A stretch of 64,000 nt of DNA, from positions 1 to 64,000 of the forward strand of contig NZ_FUKO01000012.1 in assembly GCF_900163815.1 (NCBI RefSeq), written 5' to 3'. How positions within the stretch are numbered: the first letter of the stretch is position 1; every line of letters starts with the position of its first letter. The notes beneath the pieces were generated by a model that saw only the letters and a program-made list of their open reading frames with translations, searched no databases and was not told the DNA's origin. The position numbers and the translations under genes were made by a program. Below are positions 34,715 to 46,650 of this stretch, piece after piece. Origin of the DNA: Microbacterium esteraromaticum (GTDB taxonomy: Bacteria; Actinomycetota; Actinomycetes; Actinomycetales; Microbacteriaceae).

Positions 34715-36181
34715 CTACGCGGGCCGGATGCCGAGCGCGACATCCGTGACGTCCACCGGCGACGGAAGCGATGTGGATCCCATCAGATGACGGTCGATCG
34801 CCGCGGCGGAGGCGCGCCCTTCGGCGATCGCCCACACGATCAGCGACTGTCCGCGGCCAGCATCACCGGCGACGTAGACCCCGGGCTCTGAGGTGGCGTA
34901 GCCGTCATCCCGGACCAGGAGGCCTCGCTCTGTCACCGCTGGGGTCGTACGGCCAGTGAACGACTGCGTCTCCGGGCCGGTGAACCCCATGGCTATCAGC
35001 ACAAGATCTGCGGGAATCTCGCGTTCGCTGCCGCCCTTGGGCACGCGCTTGCCGTCCACGAACTCCGTCTCCGCGACGCGCACAGCGCGCAGCACGCCCG
35101 CAGCATCCGAGAGGAATTCGACGGTGGATGCCAGATACGTGCGCTCTCCGCCCTCTTCATGAGCGGACTGCACCTCGAACAGCGTCGGCATGATCGGCCA
35201 CGGCTGATGCTCCGCGCGCTCGACACCGGGCTGGCGTCCGATGGCGAGGTTCGTCACGCTCAGCGCGCCCTGGCGATGTGCGGTGCCGATGCAATCGGCG
35301 CCGGTGTCGCCGCCGCCGATGACGACGACGTGCTTTCCCGCAGCGCTGATCTGGTCGGCGACCGAGTCACCGGCGGTCGCGTGGTTCGATTCGACGAGGT
35401 ATTCCATGGCGAAGTGCACGCCCGGCAGATCTCGCCCGGGTATCGGCAGTTCCCGCGGCACGGTGGAGCCCGTCGCGATCAGCACAGCGTCGTAGCGCGC
35501 GCGCAGATCGTCCCAGGAGATGTGCCGGCCGACTTCGACGCCGGCACGGAATCGCGTCCCTTCGTCCTGCATCTGACGCAGCCGGGATTCCACGTGCCGC
35601 TTCTCCATCTTGAAATCGGGGATGCCGTAACGCAGCAGACCGCCGATGCGATCGTCGCGCTCGAACACGACCACGGTGTGCCCCGCTCTGGTGAGCTGCT
35701 GCGCGGCTGCGAGACCCGCGGGTCCCGAACCGACAACGGCGACGGTCTTGCCGGTGAGACGCTGTGGCGGCTGAGGTTCCACCCACCCGTGCGTGAAGGC
35801 CTCATCGATGATCGAGACCTCGATCTGCTTGATGGTCACCGCGGGTTGATTGATGCCGAGCACACAGGCGCTCTCGCAGGGCGCCGGGCACAGGCGCCCA
35901 GTGAACTCCGGGAAGTTGTTCGTGGCGTGCAGTCGGTCGATGGCCATGCGGCCCTCGTCGCGCCAGGTGAGGTCGTTCCACTCCGGGATCAGATTTCCCA
36001 GCGGACATCCCGAGTGGCAAAACGGCACACCGCAGTCCATGCATCGTCCCGCTTGACGCTTGAGCACGGTGCGGTCTCCGGGTTCGTATACTTCCTTCCA
36101 ATCGAGGATCCGCACCGGAACCGGGCGCCGGGCAGGCAGCTCGCGCTCGGTCGTCTTCAGAAAGCCTTTGGGGTCAGCCAC
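34715..36181 (-). CDS. gltD: Glutamate synthase small subunit GltD
   Basis: NADPH-oxidising subunit of glutamate synthase, passing electrons through FAD and Fe-S clusters to GltB. The 488 residues begin with the Cys-rich Fe-S segment [17 protein letters not shown] (about 41-57). FAD-binding [13 protein letters not shown] (about 151-163) and the NADPH-binding [11 protein letters not shown] follow. The GTG start lies inside the end of gltB (8-bp overlap), with GGAGGT six bases upstream, so expression is coupled to gltB. Confidence 0.95.
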   Translation of the reverse strand: MADPKGFLKTTERELPARRPVPVRILDWKEVYEPGDRTVLKRQAGRCMDCGVPFCHSGCPLGNLIPEWNDLTWRDEGRMAIDRLHATNNFPEFTGRLCPAPCESACVLGINQPAVTIKQIEVSIIDEAFTHGWVEPQPPQRLTGKTVAVVGSGPAGLAAAQQLTRAGHTVVVFERDDRIGGLLRYGIPDFKMEKRHVESRLRQMQDEGTRFRAGVEVGRHISWDDLRARYDAVLIATGSTVPRELPIPGRDLPGVHFAMEYLVESNHATAGDSVADQISAAGKHVVVIGGGDTGADCIGTAHRQGALSVTNLAIGRQPGVERAEHQPWPIMPTLFEVQSAHEEGGERTYLASTVEFLSDAAGVLRAVRVAETEFVDGKRVPKGGSEREIPADLVLIAMGFTGPETQSFTGRTTPAVTERGLLVRDDGYATSEPGVYVAGDAGRGQSLIVWAIAEGRASAAAIDRHLMGSTSLPSPVDVTDVALGIRPA

Positions 36182-39100
36182 CGGTCACCTCCAGGATTCG
36201 CTGCCACATATCGTCGCCGTCGGGGTCGAGTCCTGTTGCCTCGGCTTCCTGCCGCATGTTCTGCACGGCGGCGAAGTCGCGGGGCAGAACCTTGACGAAA
36301 CCGGCCGCGGCGGTGTGGAACTCGGCCAGGATCTCGGATGCCAGTGGCGAACCGGTTCGCTCGACATGCTCGACGAGCAGCGTGCGCAGCACTTCCGTGT
36401 CGGCCCCGTCCAGGGTTTCCAGGCGCAGTTCCCCCGAGCCCAGGCCCTCCGTGTTCACCTGGGCAGGGTTGAGGCTACGGACGTAGGCGATGCCGCCGGA
36501 CATGCCGGCACCCAAGTTGCGGCCGGTCTCACCGAGGATGACGGCGAGCCCGCCGGTCATGTACTCGAGGGCGTGATCACCGACACCCTCGACGACGGCG
36601 GTGGCTCCCGAGTTGCGCACCAGGAAGCGCTCCCCCACCATTCCGGAGATGAACAGCGCTCCGCTAGTGGCTCCGTAGCCGATCACATTGCCGGCGATGA
36701 CGCTGTGGTGCGGGGCGTATGTCGCCTCTCGCGGCGGACGGATCGTGATGTCACCGCCGGAGAGCCCCTTGCCGACGTAGTCATTTGCGTCGCCCTCGAG
36801 TCGGAGCACGATGCCGGAAGGCAGGAATGCGCCGAGCGATTGCCCGGCGGTGCCCCGCAGAGTGACGTCGATCGTGCCTCTGGCGAGACCTTCGGCCCCG
36901 TAGCGCGCCGTCACACGGTTGCCGAGCATGGTGCCGACAGCGCGCTCGGTGTTGCGGATGGGCAGGTCGATCACGACCGGAGCGCCCGCGTCGAGAGCGT
37001 CGGCCGACAACCCGATCAGCATATTGTCGAAGTGCTTGTCGAGCTCGTGGTCCTGGGAACGGGAACTGCGACGCGGCTCACTCGCGGGGAACGCCGGGCC
37101 ATGCAGGATCGGCGACACATCCAGCCCCTCGGTCTTCCAGTGCCGCACGGCAGCATCCGTCCGCAGTAGCTCGGTGCGGCCGACGATCTCTTCGAGCGTG
37201 CGGAATCCGAGTTCGGAGAGCAGCTCGCGCACCTCCTCCGCGATGAACTCCATGAAGTTGACGACGAACTCCGGCTTGCCGGTGAAACGCTCGCGCAGCA
37301 CCGGGTTCTGGGTCGCGACACCCACCGGGCACGTGTCGAGGTGACAGACGCGCATCATGATGCACCCGCTCACCACCAGCGGCGCGGTGGCGAACCCGAA
37401 TTCCTCCGCGCCCAGCAACGCCCCGATGATGACGTCACGGCCGGTCTTCAGCTGGCCATCGACCTGCACCACCACGCGGTCGCGCATGCTGTTGAGCATG
37501 AGGGTCTGCTGGGTCTCCGCGAGGCCGAGCTCCCACGGCGTGCCAGCGTGCTTCAGCGAGTTCAGCGGGCTCGCACCGGTGCCGCCGTCATGGCCCGAGA
37601 TGAGCACGACGTCGCTGAGTGCCTTGGCAACGCCGGCGGCAACGGCGCCGATGCCGGATTGGCTGACCAGTTTCGTATGGATCCGCGCGCGCGGGTTGGC
37701 GCGCTTGAGGTCGTAGATCAGCTGCTTGAGGTCTTCGATCGAATAGATGTCATGGTGCGGCGGAGGCGAGATCAGCCCCACCCCTGGCGTCGCGTGGCGT
37801 GTGCGCGCAACCCACGGATAAACCTTCTGAGGGGGCAGCTGACCGCCCTCCCCCGGTTTCGCACCCTGAGCGAGTTTGATCTGCAGATCGTCGGCTTCGG
37901 TCAGATACTGGCTGGTGACGCCGAACCGGCCGGATGCGACCTGCTTGATGGCGCTGCGGCGCTCGGGGTCTGTGAGACGCTCCGGGTCTTCACCGCCCTC
38001 GCCGGTGTTCGACTTCGCACCGAGGCGGTTCATTGCGATCGCGAGAGTCTCGTGCGCCTCCTGAGAGATTGAGCCATAGCTCATCGCTCCGGTGGAGAAC
38101 CTCTTCACGATCGAACTGACCGGTTCGACGTCGTCGAGCGGAACGGGCGGACGCTCGCCGGTTCGCAGTTCGAACAGCCCGCGAAGGGTCTTCAGCTCAC
38201 GCGATTGATCGTCGATGAGCTGCGTGTACTCGCGGAAGATGTCGTAGCGTCGAGTGCGGGTCGAGTGCTGCAGCCGGAAGACCGTATCCGGGTTGAACAG
38301 GTGCGGTGATCCGTCTCGCCGCCACTGGTACTCGCCGCCGGTCCACAGCCGCTCGTGGGCCCGTGCGGCCGCATCTTCCGGATAGGCGAAGTCGTGACGC
38401 GCCTGATTCTCTGCGAAGACGTCTTCGAGGCCGATTCCGCCGAGCTTCGATTCGGTGCCGGTGAAGTACGTATCGATCAGTTCCTGGCTGAGGCCGATGG
38501 CTTCGAACACCTGCGCTCCCGCGTACGAGGAGACCGTGGAGATGCCCATCTTCGACATGATCTTCAGCACGCCCTTGCCGAGCGCGTAGATGACGTTGCG
38601 CACCGCTTTCTCGGGGGTGATGCCGGTGATGAAACCGGTGCGGACCAGATGCTCGACGGTCTCCATCGCCAGGTAGGGATTCACCGCCGACGCGCCGTAG
38701 CCGATCAATGTGGCGACGTGATGGACCTCGCGCACATCGCCCGCCTCGACGACCAGACCGACTTTCATGCGGTTCTGGCGTCGGATCAGGTGATGGTGCA
38801 CAGCGGACACCATCAGCAGCGACGGGATAGGAACGAGATCCTTGTTCGAGTCGCGGTCAGAGAGGATCAGCAGCTCCGCGCCGCGTTCGATTGCGGCATC
38901 CGCCTCGGCGCACATCTCGGAGAGCCTCTCCTGCAGCGTGTGCGGACCCGCGTCGAAATGATAGAGCCCCTTGATCGTGGCACTGGAGCGGCCGGGAAGG
39001 GCCCGTTCGATGTGACGAATCTTCGCCAGCTCGTCGTTGTCGATCACCGGGAAATCCAGGGTCACGGTGCGGGCGTGATCCGGCCCCCAGCTGAGCAGGT

Positions 39101-40745
39101 TGCGTTCGGGTCCGAGGCCCAGCCGCAGACTCGTCACGACCTCCTCGCGGATGGCATCCAGCGGCGGATTCGTGACCTGCGCGAACTGCTGCACGAAGTA
39201 GTCGAAGAGCAGGCGCGGCCTCGCGCTGAGCACGGCGACGGGGGTGTCGCTGCCCATGGCACCCAGCGGCTCCGCGCCGTTCTGCCCCATCGGCGTGAGG
39301 AGGATGCGCACTTCCTCCTCGGTGTAGCCGAAGGTGCGCTGACGGCGGGTGATGGATGCTGCGGGGTGCACGATGTGCTCGCGTTCGGGCAGATCAGCCA
39401 GTCGCACTGCGCCCTCGTCGAGCCACTCCTGCCATGGGTGCATCCCGGCGAGATCCCGCTTTATCTCCTCGTCGTCGACGATGCGCCCCTCAGCGGTGTC
39501 GACGAGGAACATGTGGCCCGGACGCAGCCGCCCGCGGCGCTTGATGCGCTGCGGCTCGAACTCGAGCACGCCGGTCTCGCTGCCGATCACCACGAGCCCG
39601 TCGGTGGTCTCTGTCCACCGTCCTGGACGCAGCCCATTGCGGTCGAGGGTTGCGCCGACCTGCGTGCCGTCGGTGAAGATCAGCGCGGCCGGGCCGTCCC
39701 ATGGCTCCATCTGGCTCGCGTGGTAGGCGTAGAACGCCCGCAGATCGGGATCGATGTCGGACTGCTTCTCCCACGCCTCCGGCACCATCATCATCACGGC
39801 GTGGGGCAGACTGCGCCCGGTCAGGGTGAGCAGTTCGAGCACCTCGTCGAACGACGCGGAATCGCTGGCCCCGACGGTGCAGATCGGCAACAGGGGGCGG
39901 ATGCCACCGAGAAGCTCAGATGCGAGCTGCGACTGGCGCGCCCGCATCCAGTTCCGGTTGCCGCCGACGGTGTTGATCTCGCCGTTGTGGGCGAGCATGC
40001 GCAGCGGCTGTGCAAGCGGCCAGGACGGGAAGGTGTTCGTCGAGTAGCGCGAGTGCACCACCGCGAGCTCCGACGCGAAGCGCTCATCCTGCAGATCCGG
40101 GTAGAACGGCTCCAGCTGCAGGGTGGTCACCATCCCCTTGTAGCCGAGCGTGCGCGCCGACAGCGAGACGAAGTACGCGGCGAGTTCATGGCCCGCGCGC
40201 TTGCGCACCCGGTAGGCGAGGCGGTCCAGTGCGAGCGCGGAGCCAGCACTGTCGCCGGAGCCAAGGCACGCGAGGAACAGCTGCTCGAATGCGGGGCGGG
40301 CCTCATCGGCGAGTTTGCCGAGGTTCTCGTTGGCGGTGGGAACGACACGCCAGCCCAGGACCGTGAGGCCCTCCTCGGCGGCGATGCGCTCAATGCCGGC
40401 TTTCTGCTCGCGGCGGGCGCTCGACTCCCGAGGGAGGAACGCCAGGCCGGCGGCGTATTCACCAGCGGGGGGAAGTTCGAATTCAGTGACCGAGCGGAGG
40501 AACGCATCCGGCATCTGGGTCAGGATGCCGGCGCCATCGCCGGTGCCGGCATCAGAGCCGATTGCACCGCGGTGTTCCAGGTTTCGCAGCGCTTGCAGGG
40601 CCAGTGCGATGATGTCGTGCCCGGCTTCGCCGCGCAGCGTCGCGACCATGGCCAGGCCGCAGGCGTCCTTCTCGAACGCCGGGTTGTACAGTCCCTGCTT
40701 TGGGGGGTAGGCGCCGGAGGCGCCATAGGGTGGCTGGAAATACAC
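36174..40745 (-). CDS. gltB: Glutamate synthase large subunit GltB
   Basis: Makes two glutamate from glutamine and 2-oxoglutarate, the main route of ammonia assimilation with glutamine synthetase. The 1523-residue protein has an N-terminal class II amidotransferase whose nucleophile is Cys29 ([10 protein letters not shown]), exposed after removal of a short propeptide. A central domain, the FMN-binding synthase domain with Fe-S ligands in [14 protein letters not shown], and a C-terminal beta-helix (GGAEE/GSGEL-type repeats) follow. Length is normal. The start is GTG. It is followed by gltD in an overlapping pair. Confidence 0.97.
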   Translation of the reverse strand: MYFQPPYGASGAYPPKQGLYNPAFEKDACGLAMVATLRGEAGHDIIALALQALRNLEHRGAIGSDAGTGDGAGILTQMPDAFLRSVTEFELPPAGEYAAGLAFLPRESSARREQKAGIERIAAEEGLTVLGWRVVPTANENLGKLADEARPAFEQLFLACLGSGDSAGSALALDRLAYRVRKRAGHELAAYFVSLSARTLGYKGMVTTLQLEPFYPDLQDERFASELAVVHSRYSTNTFPSWPLAQPLRMLAHNGEINTVGGNRNWMRARQSQLASELLGGIRPLLPICTVGASDSASFDEVLELLTLTGRSLPHAVMMMVPEAWEKQSDIDPDLRAFYAYHASQMEPWDGPAALIFTDGTQVGATLDRNGLRPGRWTETTDGLVVIGSETGVLEFEPQRIKRRGRLRPGHMFLVDTAEGRIVDDEEIKRDLAGMHPWQEWLDEGAVRLADLPEREHIVHPAASITRRQRTFGYTEEEVRILLTPMGQNGAEPLGAMGSDTPVAVLSARPRLLFDYFVQQFAQVTNPPLDAIREEVVTSLRLGLGPERNLLSWGPDHARTVTLDFPVIDNDELAKIRHIERALPGRSSATIKGLYHFDAGPHTLQERLSEMCAEADAAIERGAELLILSDRDSNKDLVPIPSLLMVSAVHHHLIRRQNRMKVGLVVEAGDVREVHHVATLIGYGASAVNPYLAMETVEHLVRTGFITGITPEKAVRNVIYALGKGVLKIMSKMGISTVSSYAGAQVFEAIGLSQELIDTYFTGTESKLGGIGLEDVFAENQARHDFAYPEDAAARAHERLWTGGEYQWRRDGSPHLFNPDTVFRLQHSTRTRRYDIFREYTQLIDDQSRELKTLRGLFELRTGERPPVPLDDVEPVSSIVKRFSTGAMSYGSISQEAHETLAIAMNRLGAKSNTGEGGEDPERLTDPERRSAIKQVASGRFGVTSQYLTEADDLQIKLAQGAKPGEGGQLPPQKVYPWVARTRHATPGVGLISPPPHHDIYSIEDLKQLIYDLKRANPRARIHTKLVSQSGIGAVAAGVAKALSDVVLISGHDGGTGASPLNSLKHAGTPWELGLAETQQTLMLNSMRDRVVVQVDGQLKTGRDVIIGALLGAEEFGFATAPLVVSGCIMMRVCHLDTCPVGVATQNPVLRERFTGKPEFVVNFMEFIAEEVRELLSELGFRTLEEIVGRTELLRTDAAVRHWKTEGLDVSPILHGPAFPASEPRRSSRSQDHELDKHFDNMLIGLSADALDAGAPVVIDLPIRNTERAVGTMLGNRVTARYGAEGLARGTIDVTLRGTAGQSLGAFLPSGIVLRLEGDANDYVGKGLSGGDITIRPPREATYAPHHSVIAGNVIGYGATSGALFISGMVGERFLVRNSGATAVVEGVGDHALEYMTGGLAVILGETGRNLGAGMSGGIAYVRSLNPAQVNTEGLGSGELRLETLDGADTEVLRTLLVEHVERTGSPLASEILAEFHTAAAGFVKVLPRDFAAVQNMRQEAEATGLDPDGDDMWQRILEVTGG

Positions 40746-40831
40746 CAGTTACCGTCCTCAGATTTCAGATGAACCTGGGGACGTCGTCGGCCCGCTCGTT
40801 CAGTGCAATGGGTGTCGCTCGACGGAGATGG

Positions 40832-41851
40832 TCATCGAACGTCGTCCTCGCTGGAGTGAGCGGTGCTTGTGGCGGTGGCTCCTGCGATGACTTCTTCAGC
40901 CGGAGGCTCACTCAGATCGACGAAGTCGGAAGGATCGTTCTGCGATTGTACATCCGCCGTCGCGGGCTCCCGACCGGGCACATACGGCGAGAGTTCGACG
41001 CCGGTGTGACGGCGCGTCTGCACGACGATGATGACGAGACCGACGACCACGCCGATGATCGCAGCCCAGACGTTGCTGCGCAGTCCCAGGATGATCTCGC
41101 TCGGGTCGATGCGGATCGACTCCCACACGATGCGTCCTGCGCTGTACCAGATCAGGTAGATCGCGAAGAGCTTGCCCCACTGCAGGCGGAACTTGTGTCC
41201 GAGCCAGAGCAGCGCGATGACACCCAGACCATTCCAGATGACCTCGTACAGGAAAGTCGGGTGGAACAGCGTGCCCTCGGCAAGGCCAGGGGGGAACGCC
41301 GGGTTGGTCGATTCGATCTCCAGACCCCAGGGCAGGTCCGTGGGCAGACCGAAGAGCTCGTGATTGAACCAGTTGCCGAAGCGGCCCATGGCCTGTGCGA
41401 GCAGCATCCCCGGAGCGAGCGCATCGGCGAACGTCCAGAAGCGGATGCCGGTCCACCGGCAGCCGAGCCACGCGCCGACTGCTCCGCCGAGCAGAGCGCC
41501 GAAGATGGCGATGCCGCCCTCCCAGATGGCCCAGACGGAACCGGGCTCGAAGGGGTTCCAGGTGTTCTTGTCCGGTCCGAAGTAGAAGTTCGGGTGCGTG
41601 AGGACGTGGAAGATGCGCGCGCCGATGATGGCGATCGGCACCGCGAGGATCGCGATGTCTATCACGACCCACTTCTCCGCCCCGCGCTTGGTGAGGCGGT
41701 GATTCGTGAGCAGCACGGCGGCGATGATGCCGGCGATGATGCACAGCGCGTAGAAGTGGATGGTCAGCGGGCCGAGTGGGAAAGAGCTGACCGGCGGGCT
41801 CGGGATGCTGATGGGCACACCCGAGAGGGTGCTGTGAAGCGCGAAAGGCAT
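40832..41851 (-). CDS. lgt: Prolipoprotein diacylglyceryl transferase Lgt
   Basis: First enzyme of lipoprotein maturation; transfers diacylglycerol to the lipobox Cys. The 339-residue membrane protein has about seven helices. The family signature appears as MGRFGNWFNHELFGLP near residues 150-165, and HPTFLYE-type residues follow. The last ~60 residues form a polar acidic tail beyond the usual end, as is common in actinobacteria. It directly follows trpA (10 bp), the same trpCBA-lgt order as in M. tuberculosis. Lnt is also in this window. Confidence 0.95.
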   Translation of the reverse strand: MPFALHSTLSGVPISIPSPPVSSFPLGPLTIHFYALCIIAGIIAAVLLTNHRLTKRGAEKWVVIDIAILAVPIAIIGARIFHVLTHPNFYFGPDKNTWNPFEPGSVWAIWEGGIAIFGALLGGAVGAWLGCRWTGIRFWTFADALAPGMLLAQAMGRFGNWFNHELFGLPTDLPWGLEIESTNPAFPPGLAEGTLFHPTFLYEVIWNGLGVIALLWLGHKFRLQWGKLFAIYLIWYSAGRIVWESIRIDPSEIILGLRSNVWAAIIGVVVGLVIIVVQTRRHTGVELSPYVPGREPATADVQSQNDPSDFVDLSEPPAEEVIAGATATSTAHSSEDDVR

Positions 41852-41861
41852 GAAGACGATC

Positions 41862-42653
41862 CTAGTATCGCGTCGACGAAGTGCCGTCGGCGAGTGTTCT
41901 GGTGGTTTCGGCGAGAGCCTCGAGTCCGCCGTCGCGGAGGGCCTTCACCAGGGCGGTGCCGACGATCGCTCCGTCGGCGTATTCGATCACTCCGGCGACC
42001 TGTTCGGCATTGGAGATGCCGATGCCGACGCAGGCGCGCGTCTCGCCACGAGAGCGCATGCGCTCGACGAGCGTGCGCGCGGCGAGGTCGAGTGCTGCCC
42101 GCTCCCCCGTGATCCCCATCGTCGAGACGGTGTAAACGAACCCGGTGGAAGACGAGATGACGAGATCGAGGCGCTCATCACTCGACGTGGGCGCGGCGAG
42201 GAAGATGCGGTCGAGGCCGGTGCGCGTGCTCGCAGCGATCCACTCGGATGCCGACTCCGGCGTGATGTCGGGAGTGATCAGGCCTGCGCCGCCGGCAGCG
42301 AGCAGGTCATCGGCGTAGCGGTCCACTCCGTACTGCATGACCGGGTTCCAGTACGTCATCACGATGACCGGCACATCCGTTTCTGCAGAGATGCGCTTCA
42401 CAGCCGTGAACAGATCGCGCATGCGGAATCCATTGGCCAGTGCCTGCTGGGTGGCTTCCTGGATGACCGCGCCGTCCATGACCGGATCCGAGTAGGGCGG
42501 ACCGAGCTCGATGATGTCCGCCCCGTTGCGTGCGAGCGTCAGCGCGGCCTGGATGCTGGTCTCGAGGTCCGGGTAGCCGACCGGCAGGTAGCCGATGAAC
42601 GCGCCGCGCCCGGCATCCTGCGCCTTGCGGATGGCTGCTTCGACGCGACTCAC
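41862..42653 (-). CDS. trpA: Tryptophan synthase alpha subunit
   Basis: Cleaves indole-3-glycerol phosphate to indole, which is channelled to TrpB. The 263-residue TIM barrel shows the catalytic Glu and Asp in [15 protein letters not shown] (about 49-63), and the phosphate-binding [10 protein letters not shown]. The GTG start overlaps the trpB stop by 4 bp (GTGA). Confidence 0.95.
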   Translation of the reverse strand: MSRVEAAIRKAQDAGRGAFIGYLPVGYPDLETSIQAALTLARNGADIIELGPPYSDPVMDGAVIQEATQQALANGFRMRDLFTAVKRISAETDVPVIVMTYWNPVMQYGVDRYADDLLAAGGAGLITPDITPESASEWIAASTRTGLDRIFLAAPTSSDERLDLVISSSTGFVYTVSTMGITGERAALDLAARTLVERMRSRGETRACVGIGISNAEQVAGVIEYADGAIVGTALVKALRDGGLEALAETTRTLADGTSSTRY

Positions 42654-43867
42654 GAATCTGTCTCCTGCTCGTCGTACAGATGGAAGTACTGCGCGGCGGT
42701 GTCCATGTCCTTGTCGCCGCGTCCGGAGAGGCACACGGCGATGATGGCGTCCGGGCCGAGTTCGCGGCCGATCCGCTGCGCACCGGCCAGCGCGTGCGCC
42801 GACTCGATCGCGGGGATGATGCCCTCGGTGCGGCTCAGCAGTCGCAGTGCCTGCATCGCTTCGTCATCGGTGGCTGGAATGTACTCGGCACGACCGATGT
42901 CGTTCAGCCATGCGTGCTCCGGGCCGACACCCGGGTAGTCCAGACCGGCGGAGATCGAGTGCGACTCGATCGTCTGACCGTCTTCATCCTGCAGCAGGTA
43001 GGTGCGGGCACCGTGCAGCACACCCGGGCGGCCGCGTTCGATCGACGCGGCATGACGCGGAGTGTCGACTCCGTCGCCCGCGGCTTCGACGCCGTACAGC
43101 TTCACGTCGTCGTCATCGAGGAAGGCGTCGAACATCCCGATCGCATTCGAACCGCCGCCGACGCAGGCCACGACGGCATCCGGCAGACGACCCGCTTCGG
43201 TGAGCAGCTGCTCGCGGGCCTCCTCGCCGATGATCTTCTGGAAATCACGCACCATCGCGGGGAACGGATGCGGCCCCGCCGCCGTTCCGAAGATGTAGTT
43301 GGTGGTCTCGACGGTGGCCACCCAATCCCGGTATGCGTCGTTGATCGCGTCCTTCAGGGTGCGAGATCCGGTGGTCACCGCGATGACCTCGGCGCCCAGA
43401 AGGCGCATTCTGGCGACGTTCAGTGCCTGGCGCTCGGTGTCGACTTCGCCCATGTAGATCGTGCATTCCAGGCCGAAGAGCGCGGCAGCGGTCGCCGTGG
43501 CGACACCGTGCTGACCGGCACCGGTCTCGGCGATCACGCGCGTCTTGCCGAGTCGTCTGGTCAGGAGCGCCTGGCCGAGCACATTGTTGATCTTGTGCGA
43601 CCCGGTGTGGTTCAGGTCTTCTCGCTTGAGAAAGACCCGCGCACCGCCGGCATGCTCGGCGAACCGCGGCACCTCGGTGATCGGCGATGGCCGGCCCGCG
43701 TACGAGTGCAGCAGCGTCGCGAGCTCGCGCCGGAACTCCGGGTCGGCGATGGCATCCTCGTATGCGACGGTGAGCTCGTCGATCGCGGCGATCAGAGACT
43801 CGGGCATGTACCGTCCGCCGAACTCGCCGAAGAACGGCCCATGCTGGTCGCGCAGGCTTGCAGTCAC
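42650..43867 (-). CDS. trpB: Tryptophan synthase beta subunit
   Basis: PLP enzyme that joins indole and serine to give tryptophan. The 405-residue protein has the PLP Lys in [11 protein letters not shown] (about 92-102) and the [10 protein letters not shown] phosphate loop near 240. Its start is GTG, overlapping the trpC stop by 4 bp. Length and motifs match the TrpB1 type that pairs with TrpA. Confidence 0.96.
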   Translation of the reverse strand: MTASLRDQHGPFFGEFGGRYMPESLIAAIDELTVAYEDAIADPEFRRELATLLHSYAGRPSPITEVPRFAEHAGGARVFLKREDLNHTGSHKINNVLGQALLTRRLGKTRVIAETGAGQHGVATATAAALFGLECTIYMGEVDTERQALNVARMRLLGAEVIAVTTGSRTLKDAINDAYRDWVATVETTNYIFGTAAGPHPFPAMVRDFQKIIGEEAREQLLTEAGRLPDAVVACVGGGSNAIGMFDAFLDDDDVKLYGVEAAGDGVDTPRHAASIERGRPGVLHGARTYLLQDEDGQTIESHSISAGLDYPGVGPEHAWLNDIGRAEYIPATDDEAMQALRLLSRTEGIIPAIESAHALAGAQRIGRELGPDAIIAVCLSGRGDKDMDTAAQYFHLYDEQETDS

Positions 43868-44673
43868 TGCTTCTCCTTGATCTCGCGCACGGGCATGGAG
43901 CCTGCTGCGAGGAATTCGGTGAGTGTCGAGACGGGATCGCCCGTGACCAGCGCTTCGCCGATGAGCACCACATCGGCGCCGGCCTGCCGATAGTGTGCGA
44001 CGTCAGCCGGGCTGAGCACGGCGGATTCGGCGATTTTGACCGCCGTATCCGGAATGCGATCGACGAGCCGCCCGAACATGTCGCGGTCGAGCTCGAGGGT
44101 CTTCAGATTTCGGGCGTTCACGCCGATGAGGTCGGCCCCCAGATCGAGCGCGATCTCGAGCTCGTCCGCAGAATGCGATTCGACGAGCGGCGTCATGCCG
44201 ACCTCGAGGATCAACGCGTACAACTCGCGGAGCACCTTCTGTGAAAGTCCTGCCACGATCAGCAGAGCCAGGTCGGCACCTGCGGCGCGTGCTTCGAACA
44301 CCTGATAGGGCGTGGCGATGAAGTCCTTGCGCAGCACGGGCAGCGAGACCCGCGAAGTCACGGCCTCAAGATCGGCGAGACTGCCGCCGAAGCGGCGCTC
44401 CTCGGTGAGGACGCTGATCGCCGAGGCACCGCCCTGCTCATACAGGGCTGCTTGCCGTGCTGGGTCGGGAATGTCGGCCAGCACGCCGCGCGATGGGCTT
44501 GCGCGCTTCACCTCGGCGATGATCTTCACCCGGTCGGCTGGAGCGAGGGCGGCGAGCACGTCGCGAGCAGCGGGGCGCGCCGCCGCGTCACGCTCGACGT
44601 CCGCGAGCGGACGTGTGAGCGCGCGACGCTGAGCGTCTTCGACTGCGCCGGCCGTCAGGTCGGCGAGGACCAT
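43864..44673 (-). CDS. trpC: Indole-3-glycerol phosphate synthase
   Basis: Closes the indole ring from carboxyphenylamino-deoxyribulose phosphate. The 269-residue TIM barrel has [13 protein letters not shown] (catalytic Lys and Ser), [16 protein letters not shown] and [12 protein letters not shown]. The ATG at 44673 overlaps the upstream stop by 1 bp. The preceding in-frame ATG lies inside the upstream gene and is rejected. Confidence 0.95.
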   Translation of the reverse strand: MVLADLTAGAVEDAQRRALTRPLADVERDAAARPAARDVLAALAPADRVKIIAEVKRASPSRGVLADIPDPARQAALYEQGGASAISVLTEERRFGGSLADLEAVTSRVSLPVLRKDFIATPYQVFEARAAGADLALLIVAGLSQKVLRELYALILEVGMTPLVESHSADELEIALDLGADLIGVNARNLKTLELDRDMFGRLVDRIPDTAVKIAESAVLSPADVAHYRQAGADVVLIGEALVTGDPVSTLTEFLAAGSMPVREIKEKQ

Positions 44674-44903
44674 CAGTGCGCCTTGGGCGCGTACTTCGGG
44701 CCCTTCACTCCGTAGCCCGCCTTGGCCAGCACCACGCCGGTGATCGCACCGATCACGACGATGGCGGCAGAGATCCACACGCCCGTCGACTGCTCGAGGC
44801 AGAAGAAGACGGTGCCGATGGCGAAGCCGATCAGCATGATCGTCACTGCTACCCAGGCAGCAGGTGAGTGCCCGTGACCGGGGTCGGCGATCGGATTGGT
44901 CAT
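44673..44903 (-). CDS. HGxxPAAW-motif small membrane protein
   Basis: A 76-residue protein with two hydrophobic helices, preceded by the HGHSPAAW motif that names this actinobacterial family. It always sits in the trp region between the Trp-associated membrane gene and trpC, as here. Function is unknown; a role linked to tryptophan synthesis is only suggested by place. GGAGGAGAAC upstream supports the start. Confidence 0.85.
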   Translation of the reverse strand: MTNPIADPGHGHSPAAWVAVTIMLIGFAIGTVFFCLEQSTGVWISAAIVVIGAITGVVLAKAGYGVKGPKYAPKAH

Positions 44904-44945
44904 GTTCTCCTCCGGAGGGTCGGCGATGGGTCTAGTCTATCCGGC

Positions 44946-45530
44946 TCAGTCGGTGGGATCGGTGCCATGAGACAGCTCGTCCCAGGAATCGACTGCGTCC
45001 AACGGGCCGGTGGACTGATGGTGAGCTTCTGCGGTCGAGCGGTAGCGCTTGCCACCGGCCGCCCAGGAATGCGCCGTGGCGACGACGAAGACGGATGCCG
45101 CCAGCAGCACCACCCACGCGCACAGGGCCACAGCCGGCCACGCGGTGGGTGTCAGACTCGCGACGATTTCGTGCAGGGCGCTGGTGCCACTGAGGCCGGT
45201 CGCCTCGGCCACGGAAGCGGCGACGACCTCCACCGGCGGGTCGAAGACCACGGGCAGGGTGCTGGTGATGAGCACCAGTGCACCGCCCGCCCCCAGCAGC
45301 GCGAACAGGTACCGCAGGACGAGTCCGGCAATCGACAGCGCAGCACCCAGTGCCAGCACCGCCAGCGAGAGGGGCGCGAGCAGCGCGACCGCGTCGGCTC
45401 CTGCCACCAGCAGCTGCTCACCGGCATCCGCTCTGGTCACCTCCACCCAGGTCTGGGTGGAGGAGATGATGCCGATGCCGCCTGCGAGCAGAAAGCAGAG
45501 CACAGCAAGTGAGCGTGCGCGTCGCAGCAT
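44946..45530 (-). CDS. Trp biosynthesis-associated membrane protein
   Basis: A 194-residue protein with about four membrane helices and a charged C-terminal tail, matching the actinobacterial family found beside trp genes (Rv1610 in M. tuberculosis). The early QTWVEV motif after helix 1 is typical. Its role is unknown. The ATG at 45530 is taken, with GGAGG ten bases upstream; a GTG at 45536 overlapping the hisI stop is possible. In related genomes trpE usually lies directly upstream, but here hisI does. Confidence 0.82.
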   Translation of the reverse strand: MLRRARSLAVLCFLLAGGIGIISSTQTWVEVTRADAGEQLLVAGADAVALLAPLSLAVLALGAALSIAGLVLRYLFALLGAGGALVLITSTLPVVFDPPVEVVAASVAEATGLSGTSALHEIVASLTPTAWPAVALCAWVVLLAASVFVVATAHSWAAGGKRYRSTAEAHHQSTGPLDAVDSWDELSHGTDPTD

Positions 45531-45532
45531 GC

Positions 45533-45889
45533 TCACTCGCCCTCCGTGAAAGTCATCGTCAGCGCACGTCCGTCGAAACAGGTGCGGGTGCCCGTGTGAC
45601 AGGCCGGCCCCTGCTGGTCGACCATGAGCAGAATGGTGTCGCCGTCGCAGTCGACAGCGACCCCATGCACGCGCTGCGTGTTGCCCGAGGTGTCGCCCTT
45701 GCGCCAGTACTCCTGACGCGATCGCGACCAGTACACGGCACGCCCGCCCGTGAGGGTCCTCCGCAGCGCTTCGGCATCCATCCACGCGAGCATCAGCACT
45801 TCGCGCGTGTCGTGCTGCTGCACGATCACCGGTGCGAGGCCCGCGTCATTCCAGACGACCCGCGCGATGTCGTCCTCCATGATGCTCAC
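45533..45889 (-). CDS. hisI: Phosphoribosyl-AMP cyclohydrolase
   Basis: Third step of histidine synthesis, opening the adenine ring of PR-AMP. The 118-residue monofunctional enzyme has metal-binding [11 protein letters not shown] and the zinc Cys in [12 protein letters not shown]. It lacks a fused HisE domain; hisE is a separate gene (47532-47795). The GTG start overlaps the hisF stop by 4 bp; ATG 45880 is an alternative. Confidence 0.94.
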   Translation of the reverse strand: MSIMEDDIARVVWNDAGLAPVIVQQHDTREVLMLAWMDAEALRRTLTGGRAVYWSRSRQEYWRKGDTSGNTQRVHGVAVDCDGDTILLMVDQQGPACHTGTRTCFDGRALTMTFTEGE

Positions 45890-46650
45890 AGTCGCACCGT
45901 CACGCCGGCGGCGCGCAGCGCCTGCTTCACGTCGTTCACCGAGAGTTGGCCGCTGTGAAAGACACTGGCGGCGAGCACAGCATCCGCTCCGGCCTCGATC
46001 GCCGGGGCGAAGTGATCGACCGTTCCCGCGCCGCCGGAGGCGATCACCGGCACCGAGGAGAGTTCCCGCATCAGTCGGACCAGTTCGAGATCGAAGCCGT
46101 CCTTCGTGCCGTCGGCGTCGATGGAGTTGACGAGCAGTTCGCCCGCACCGCGCTCGATCGCCTCTCGCGCCCAGTCGAGCGCATCCAGAGTCGTCTCCGA
46201 GCGCCCGCCGTGGGTCGTGATGGCGAAACCGGATGCGGTGCCGCTCGCGCGCTTGACATCGAGCGAGAGCACCAGCACCTGCGCGCCGAAGCGATCGGCG
46301 ATCTCATCGATCAGCTCGGGGCGAGCAATGGCCGCGGAGTTCACCCCGACCTTGTCGGCGCCGACGGAGAGCAGTCGGGCGACGTCTGTGACGCTGCGCA
46401 CTCCCCCGCCGACGGTCAGCGGAACGAAGACCTGCTCGGCGGTGCGCTGCACCATCTCGTAGGTCGTGGCCCTCGCATCGACGGTCGCGGTGACGTCGAG
46501 AAAGGTGATCTCATCCGCACCCTGCGCGGCATAGTGCGCGGCGAGTTCGACAGGATCGCCCATGTCGCGCAGGTTCTGGAAGTTCACGCCCTTCACGACC
46601 CGGCCGCCGGCCACGTCCAGGCACGGGATGACACGAGCGGAGACGGTCAT
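45886..46650 (-). CDS. hisF: Imidazole glycerol phosphate synthase cyclase subunit HisF
   Basis: Makes imidazole glycerol phosphate and AICAR with ammonia from HisH. The 254-residue TIM barrel has [16 protein letters not shown] with the catalytic Asp, LTVGGGVRS, the second catalytic Asp in [13 protein letters not shown], and phosphate-binding VIASGGAGT. hisH and hisA are not in the window. The start overlaps the hisG stop by 1 bp. Confidence 0.96.
   Translation of the reverse strand: MTVSARVIPCLDVAGGRVVKGVNFQNLRDMGDPVELAAHYAAQGADEITFLDVTATVDARATTYEMVQRTAEQVFVPLTVGGGVRSVTDVARLLSVGADKVGVNSAAIARPELIDEIADRFGAQVLVLSLDVKRASGTASGFAITTHGGRSETTLDALDWAREAIERGAGELLVNSIDADGTKDGFDLELVRLMRELSSVPVIASGGAGTVDHFAPAIEAGADAVLAASVFHSGQLSVNDVKQALRAAGVTVRL

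Noticed and set aside
38355..40772. An 805-codon open frame on the plus strand
   Set aside because: It lies wholly antisense to gltB, whose product matches its family end to end. Long antisense frames are common at this GC content, and the translation shows no domain.
44904..45530. trp leader peptide or attenuator
   Set aside because: No short frame with tandem Trp codons and no terminator/antiterminator pair was seen near the trp genes, which are joined to the his genes without a leader.
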